Source: Cladorrhinum sp. PSN259 (Eukaryota; Ascomycota; Sordariomycetes; Sordariales; Podosporaceae). From it: a stretch of DNA of 64,000 nucleotides. The translations under genes and the position numbers were made by a program. Under the pieces are notes generated by a model. The model did no database searches. It was not told the DNA's origin and saw only the letters and a list, made by a program, of their open reading frames with translations. Location: the NCBI GenBank assembly GCA_033725935.1, contig MU867061.1:1341063-1405062 (forward strand), read 5' to 3'. Position 1 is the first letter of the stretch. Every line of letters begins with the position of its first letter. Below, piece by piece: positions 57,906 to 64,000 of the stretch.

Positions 57906-58406
57906 TATCGTGGTATTTGTTTTCTGATGACGGTTGGTAAAAGGATAGATAAAGACTGAAGATGACGCTCTCGGGTAATGAATTGACGGTTGAGGGTGAA
58001 GTTGATGAAGTGAGAGTTTGGGCGCATGTTCATCACATCTATACTACAGAGGTCCACTGTCCCCCGTCCCCCATCCGCCGATACCAGGAAATCGGAATCC
58101 GGCTCCCCCAAGGTGCACCCCTGCCACACCAGACACCCCTGTTTTGAGTTTCCCCAGAACCCGTCGCCCCACCTCTCTCTCTCTCTTCAGCTTTTCCACC
58201 GCCCCCAAATCCGAATTCCTGCCGCCTGTCCCCGCCTTTTTTTCTGCCTGCTTTCCAATCCGCATTGTTGCTGCCCTCAACCATCCATCCATCAATCCGC
58301 TTTTGCGCGTCATCAAATTCAGACAACACCATTCTTTCACCTCAACAGACCGCCTTCGGTCTTCGAAAGAATATCCCAGGTCGCGTTACAAACCACATTC
58401 TTCAAA
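57906..58406. other. Divergent promoter of HIT and RPB12 genes
   Basis: Holds a C/T-rich part near 58165-58200 just ahead of RPB12. The open frame that enters RPB12 from upstream is an in-frame leader, not coding. No other feature is seen. Confidence 0.6.
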
Positions 58407-58661
58407 ATGTCCGGCCAATACCAAGTCCCCAACACGCGCGACGACAAGGACACGGGCGTCATCTACTATACCTGCGGCGACTGCGCTGTTCGCGTTCCCC
58501 TCGAGCCTAGCGCCCCTATTCGTTGCCAGAAGTGCGGCGCTCGCGTTTTGTACAAGGAACGCACCAAGAGGTAGGGAGAGAACTATTGTGTAGCAACTTT
58601 GAGATCTATGGTTGCTAACGTTGCTGGTCTTAACAGAATGGTCCAGTTCGAGGCCCGATAA
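58407..58661 (+). CDS. rpb12: RNA polymerase I/II/III subunit RPABC4 (Rpb12)
   Basis: Smallest common subunit of the three nuclear RNA polymerases, 62 residues. It packs against the Rpb3-type subunits and helps assembly. Exon 1 is 58407-58570, exon 2 is 58637-58661; the 66-bp intron has a GTAGGG donor and an AACAG acceptor and splits an Arg codon. The zinc ribbon is complete: Cys23 and Cys26 in YTCGDC, Cys40 and Cys43 in RCQKCG. The C-terminal signature ARVLYKERTKRMVQFEAR is that of Rpb12, and its last seven residues come from exon 2. Without the splice the protein would stop one codon after the Lys-Arg pair. Length and motifs match the family fully. Confidence 0.96.
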
Positions 58662-59966
58662 ATCAGCAGACAACAAATAGTAGAAGGAGACAAGATGAAG
58701 AGATAGTCAGCGCGAGTTCCAGGTCTTGCCTAGGGAGATATGTGCGCTCAGCAGATCATCCGACGCCGCGAAGGGCCGAAACACAATGAAGATTTAGGAA
58801 CGAAAACTTCTGGCTCGGCCTAGGGAAAGATGTTATAAGGGGATGGGATGGGCAGCGCAGCATCCTGCGTTGGCCTCGCTAATAGGGAGAGGATGGACTA
58901 GAGAGACTTTTCCGCAAGCAAGCAGGCGGGCGCATTTATTAAGAGAGATGGCATCAATGTTTACATCAAACGGCGTTTCATCAGGGACAAGCAACAACTG
59001 GGGATGGATAGTTATACAGTAGTACTTTCTGCGATTTCCTTTGTTTTTTCCCTTGGCTCTCAGTGCCGAATCCTTTCAAGGAGATGACAGCGGGCTGACT
59101 GTCAGCTGAACTATTTACTGTGTAGATAATCGCATTGTCAAAATGTTGCCTATCTGGTATGGACAGTGCTTCTCCCATATCCCGCACATGGCAAAGCAAA
59201 CAAGGGCAGGTGGGCAGGTCTCGGGGACCATCCGCCAAGCTTCGAGCTGGGAAGAGATCAGCTGGGTCCACTTTTGGTCCAACGGCGGCATTGACATTGT
59301 CCCCTGTGCTAGAGAGCTCTCAGACCTCTCACCCTGCGATTTTAACTCATCCTGCCAGTGTCTTATCCATCATTCGGTCCATGCCGCTGGGTGCAAGATC
59401 TAAAATGTTACCTATTATTTTATTTTATTTTTTATATTTCTTGGACATATCTGCCGTCTAAATCGTGGGTCAACTGGCAGGTAAATGGGAAACAACGGGC
59501 GACCACAGTGGTCTCACGTCATCGGCTGCCCCCCGGGACAAAGGGTTTCCGACTCCAAGCCAGGGTCCCTCTTGTCCTTGGCGGATGAGGCAGGCTTTTT
59601 TGGTCGATCCAGTCCATCCCAAAATGTATTGCGCCGCCCTTCCTTTGGGCGACACCGTGTGCGTTGAGCCGTTGTATGCATGGGGCTGCCAACGGACATG
59701 CAGCCTACCTAGCCACGATATGAAAGCCCAGCCGTTTCCTCATTTACCCCCCCTTCCCGGTAAACCCGTTGGAATATTTCCCTTGTTCCTCTTTCGCACT
59801 CTGCTCAGTGTCCGACAGAGTTCACTTCTTTGTCCCCAGTACAGTAATATAGCATCGCTGAGCAATCCTATTCATATTCTCATCCTGGCATCCATTACTT
59901 GTTCAATTACACTGTCAAATTCGCTTGACAACTTACAGAGTCATACACAACACGTCAAATCCCACA
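58662..59966. other. Intergenic, no gene seen
   Basis: RPB12 3' UTR and the long leader of the DUF7053 gene. Short frames near 59465-60040 on the plus strand overlap the next gene and have no support. Confidence 0.55.
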
Positions 59967-61325
59967 ATGTTGAGAAAAAAGGAGACCTTTACGGTAATCA
60001 CGCCCATCCCGGGCTTCATTCCGCGCCAGTTGGCGATTGACATCCTCCATTCGCACTCCGAGGTCATTACGCTCAACCCACTCGTTATCGACCACAAGCC
60101 CATCGCCGCTCCCCAGAATGCTGCGACCGACGAATATTACTCGACATGGTATGAGATCACGGAGCGCGTCCAGGTGGTTCCCGGCATGGGGAAGATGGGG
60201 TCATCGCTTATCAAGTTCAACGGCTGCTTTCACGACATGCCTTGGGGACTTCAGACTCATATCTATGCGCCCATGAACATCGACATGCGCAGCACCTATC
60301 GCGTCGCCGGGAATCAGCCTGGATTTGAGGCCCCCGAGGTGCCAGAGATTGGTTTGAAGGCGCTTGGTGTGCCCTCGGATGGTCTGTATCTTCGCGAAGA
60401 TATCGAGATTAAGTGCAATATCACCATGATCAGTTTTGTCAAGTCTCAGGCCAAGAAGGCTTGCGCTGACATGGTTGCGCGCATCATCAAGAAGGCCGAG
60501 TTACTCGATGCTGGTGTTCTTTCGGCCATGATTGAAGATGGAAAGCTCAAGACGGTCAATCCCGCCGACAGACGCAGCACAATGATGGGAGGCTTGAAGT
60601 CACCCATGGCCTCTCCCACAGCATTAAATTACTCACCCTCGATCAATGGCACATCACCTCCACAGACGCATTCGCCGCGGATGCCGTATCAAATCCCTCG
60701 GATGCAATCGGCAAATCAAGGGTACAGCCGCCCCGGAACGGCAGGCTCAACAGGTCCCGTGAGTTACAACAGCCCATCACCGCAGCCACATCAGGGACAG
60801 TTTCAACAGCAGTATCAGCACCAGCAGCAGTACGGGTATCACCATGCTCCACCTGACGGACCTCAGGAGCTCATGGCTTCCGAGCCAGCAAGCTCGAACC
60901 AGTTCGCCGCGGAAATGCCTGGAGATTACACCTTTGCCACGGCTCCCAACGGCCAGCAGGGTTCTCCAAACCCTCAGACTCCGCAGCCAACGCTGCCTAC
61001 CCCTCAAGGAACACCTCAGCTAAATCGCGAATCACTTGTTGACCCAAGTCAGCAAGGTCAAGGCAGTCCAGGTAATGGTCACTGGGGTAACGCGAATTCA
61101 CGGCCAACCTCGACCTCTTCAAACCCCAATTACGACAATAAAAATGTCTACCCTGCTCCGCTTGCTCCTCATAGGGAGACTAAAGAAGAGTATGAGAAGA
61201 AGCATCAACCACAATATGCTCAGTACAATCCAGCAGATTACGCAAAGGCTCCCCCACAACAAACTGGGCTTTCACCTCAGTATGGACGGGGACAATTGGG
61301 GCAAAGATATAATTATACGCAATAA
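59967..61325 (+). CDS. DUF7053 domain protein with Gln/Pro-rich tail
   Basis: Fungal protein of 452 residues. The N-terminal 185 residues match the DUF7053 type by pattern: MLRKKETFTVITPIPGFIP, an acidic-basic beta-rich core with YEITERVQVVPGMGKMGSSL, and FHDMPWGLQTHIYAPMNIDMR. The function of this domain is not known; its beta-rich shape is reminiscent of lipid- or ligand-binding folds, which is only inference. Residues 215-452 are a low-complexity tail rich in Gln, Pro, Ser, Asn and Tyr, with QQYQHQQQYGYH-type runs, resembling prion-like or transcription-associated disordered regions. The start was set at the ATG at 59967; an upstream in-frame TTG at 59925 is less likely. No intron is needed. 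Confidence 0.8.
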   Translation: MLRKKETFTVITPIPGFIPRQLAIDILHSHSEVITLNPLVIDHKPIAAPQNAATDEYYSTWYEITERVQVVPGMGKMGSSLIKFNGCFHDMPWGLQTHIYAPMNIDMRSTYRVAGNQPGFEAPEVPEIGLKALGVPSDGLYLREDIEIKCNITMISFVKSQAKKACADMVARIIKKAELLDAGVLSAMIEDGKLKTVNPADRRSTMMGGLKSPMASPTALNYSPSINGTSPPQTHSPRMPYQIPRMQSANQGYSRPGTAGSTGPVSYNSPSPQPHQGQFQQQYQHQQQYGYHHAPPDGPQELMASEPASSNQFAAEMPGDYTFATAPNGQQGSPNPQTPQPTLPTPQGTPQLNRESLVDPSQQGQGSPGNGHWGNANSRPTSTSSNPNYDNKNVYPAPLAPHRETKEEYEKKHQPQYAQYNPADYAKAPPQQTGLSPQYGRGQLGQRYNYTQ

Positions 61326-62004
61326 GGTGGTGTGCGCGAGCAGCACTGATGGCATGAGAACATGTGGTTTACTAAAACTAGGTTTGGCACAACGACGGAC
61401 TTATCAAGGCAACCGGTCGGGCGGGACCGGATTCTGATGGCTTATACCCAGGGATTTATTTGTGCTTTTTCGGCATGTTTTTCTTTCTCAATGATTCCAG
61501 CTATTGGAGGCTCATATTGGCGTTTTTGGCTTGGTCAATCGCTCTCATGTCGCATGAATACAAGAAACAAAATTGTCTCCTTTTGGATCATGCAACTTAA
61601 ACCCATCTCTGCACATATTCCGCTTTCTCCCAAACTCCCGTTTCCAAAAGTTTCCCGCTCCTCATGACCAGGTTTTCTCTCCTGCGTCAGAATCAGCGTG
61701 ACGCAACTGAAGAGCACAACCGCACACCTCTTCGCGCATCACTGCGGCGCAGTCTTCTTCCCTCCGGAAGACTGGAACCGACCCGACCACAACAGGTCGC
61801 CACTGCACTATTACACAGCGCAGCCCGTCCACCCACTCGCCCACCCAAGACCGGACCCATCTTCTTATTTAGGTGCTGATGAGCGCCTTATCATTCCATT
61901 CCGGGTTCTATCATTAGAAACACCCGACACTTTTAACGCCGACATAGAAGTACAATGTAAACGCGCGTAGGTTTTCTTTTTTTACACTACATGTTCATGT
62001 ACCT

Positions 62005-62035
<31 letters not shown>

Positions 62036-62361
62036 CCATCATTTTAATTATCCTATGCGGAGAGAGGCATCTTTGCGAGACGAGACAAGAACAATTGTGA
62101 AAGAAATTTTTTGATATCCCCTCCCCGAATTGCCATCATTTAAATCAATGGGGAAAAAAACCGACGGATAACCAAAACCACGAAATCCAATTCACCCATT
62201 CCAATCCAGTCGCTGCACACCAGTTATATGTAGGACATTAGTAGGTATCACCAAAATCCTTTTCCTACGTCAATCCAATCACACAAATCCGTCCGTCATT
62301 TCCGAACCAGAAGCTCCTTGTTGGTTTGGGGGGTAAATACGATGCAGATCACCATCAGAAG
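61326..62361. other. Intergenic, no gene seen
   Basis: 3' UTR of the DUF7053 gene, a (CA)n-(TA)n run near 62007-62033, and the upstream flank of the tRNA-Ser gene. Short frames only. Confidence 0.6.
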
Positions 62362-62443
62362 GGCGTGGTGGCAGAGTGGTCTAATGCGCAAGACTAGAAA
62401 TCTTGTTCCTTCGGGAGCGTCTGTTCGAATCAGGCCCACGTCG
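62362..62443 (+). tRNA. tRNA-Ser (AGA)
   Basis: Complete class II tRNA fold. The acceptor stem 62362-62368 pairs with 62436-62442 (one G-U). The A box TGGCAGAGTGG is present. The anticodon stem CAAGA/TCTTG frames the loop CTAGAAA with anticodon AGA at 62396-62398. A long variable arm (TTCCTTCGGGAG) follows, as required for serine tRNAs. The B box is GTTCGAATC, and the T stem GTCTG/CAGGC pairs with one G-U. The run of T from about 62450 is the Pol III terminator. There is no intron. Confidence 0.95.

Positions 62444-64000
<1,557 letters not shown>

Noticed and set aside
58018..58406. Open frame that runs into RPB12 from upstream
   Set aside because: RPB12 is complete from 58407; the upstream part is an in-frame leader with low-complexity composition.

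Overview
The window is a stretch of filamentous fungal nuclear DNA, most likely Ascomycota, Pezizomycotina, probably Sordariomycetes. Reasons: most introns are short (53-94 bp, a few longer) with GTAAGT/GTGAGT-like donors and CTAAC/CTGAC-type branch sites; intergenic spaces are 0.5-3.7 kb and rich in homopolymers and microsatellites; and the gene content includes an exomer ChAPs protein, a HIR3 subunit, a DUF7053 protein, a DUF1349 protein and fungal BTB, TBC and bHLH proteins. Genes lie on both strands and there is no operon structure. The species cannot be named from the sequence alone.

Layout. 0-2 kb: 3' part of a Dnf3-like P4-ATPase flippase, cut by the window edge. 3.5 kb: intron-containing tRNA-Glu(CTC). 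5.4-6.3 kb: secreted SGNH esterase whose signal peptide sits on a tiny first exon. 7.8-9.2 kb: F-box protein with an apparent reading-frame break. 10.1-10.9 kb: Cys-rich putative zinc protein. 12.9-13.5 kb: small secreted protein. 14.3-15.0 kb: DUF1349 protein. 16.5-17.5 kb: BTB/POZ protein. 19.2-20.5 kb: polytopic membrane protein. 22.0-23.3 kb: tetraspan protein. 23.9-24.7 kb: uncertain small gene. 25.1-31.0 kb: two related Tyr-type (SREBP-like) bHLH factors in tandem, each preceded by about 3-4 kb without a recognisable gene. 34.7-35.5 kb: acidic nuclear protein. 38.8-42.2 kb: TBC RabGAP. 43.5-44.1 kb: E2 ubiquitin-conjugating enzyme. 45.7-52.1 kb: HIR3, with a start codon alone on its own coding exon. 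52.9-55.2 kb: ChAPs exomer cargo adaptor, divergent from HIR3. 56.0-57.1 kb: aldo-keto reductase. 57.3-57.9 kb: HIT protein. 58.4-58.7 kb: RPB12/RPABC4. 60.0-61.3 kb: DUF7053 protein with a Gln/Pro-rich tail. 62.4 kb: tRNA-Ser(AGA). The window ends in a (GA)n tract.

The genes are mostly housekeeping or regulatory: membrane traffic (flippase, RabGAP, exomer), chromatin and transcription (HIR3, RPB12, bHLH pair, acidic nuclear protein), ubiquitin (E2, F-box, BTB) and metabolism (AKR, SGNH esterase, HIT). I see no biosynthetic cluster, CRISPR, prophage or intact transposon. The most unusual points are gene-structural: the paired bHLH regulators with large upstream regions, the stop-free 54-nt intron in the ChAPs gene, the one-codon first exon of HIR3, the frame break in the F-box gene, and several low-complexity repeat expansions in coding DNA. 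All spliced models were built by eye from donor, branch and acceptor signals and reading frame, and none was tested by alignment.
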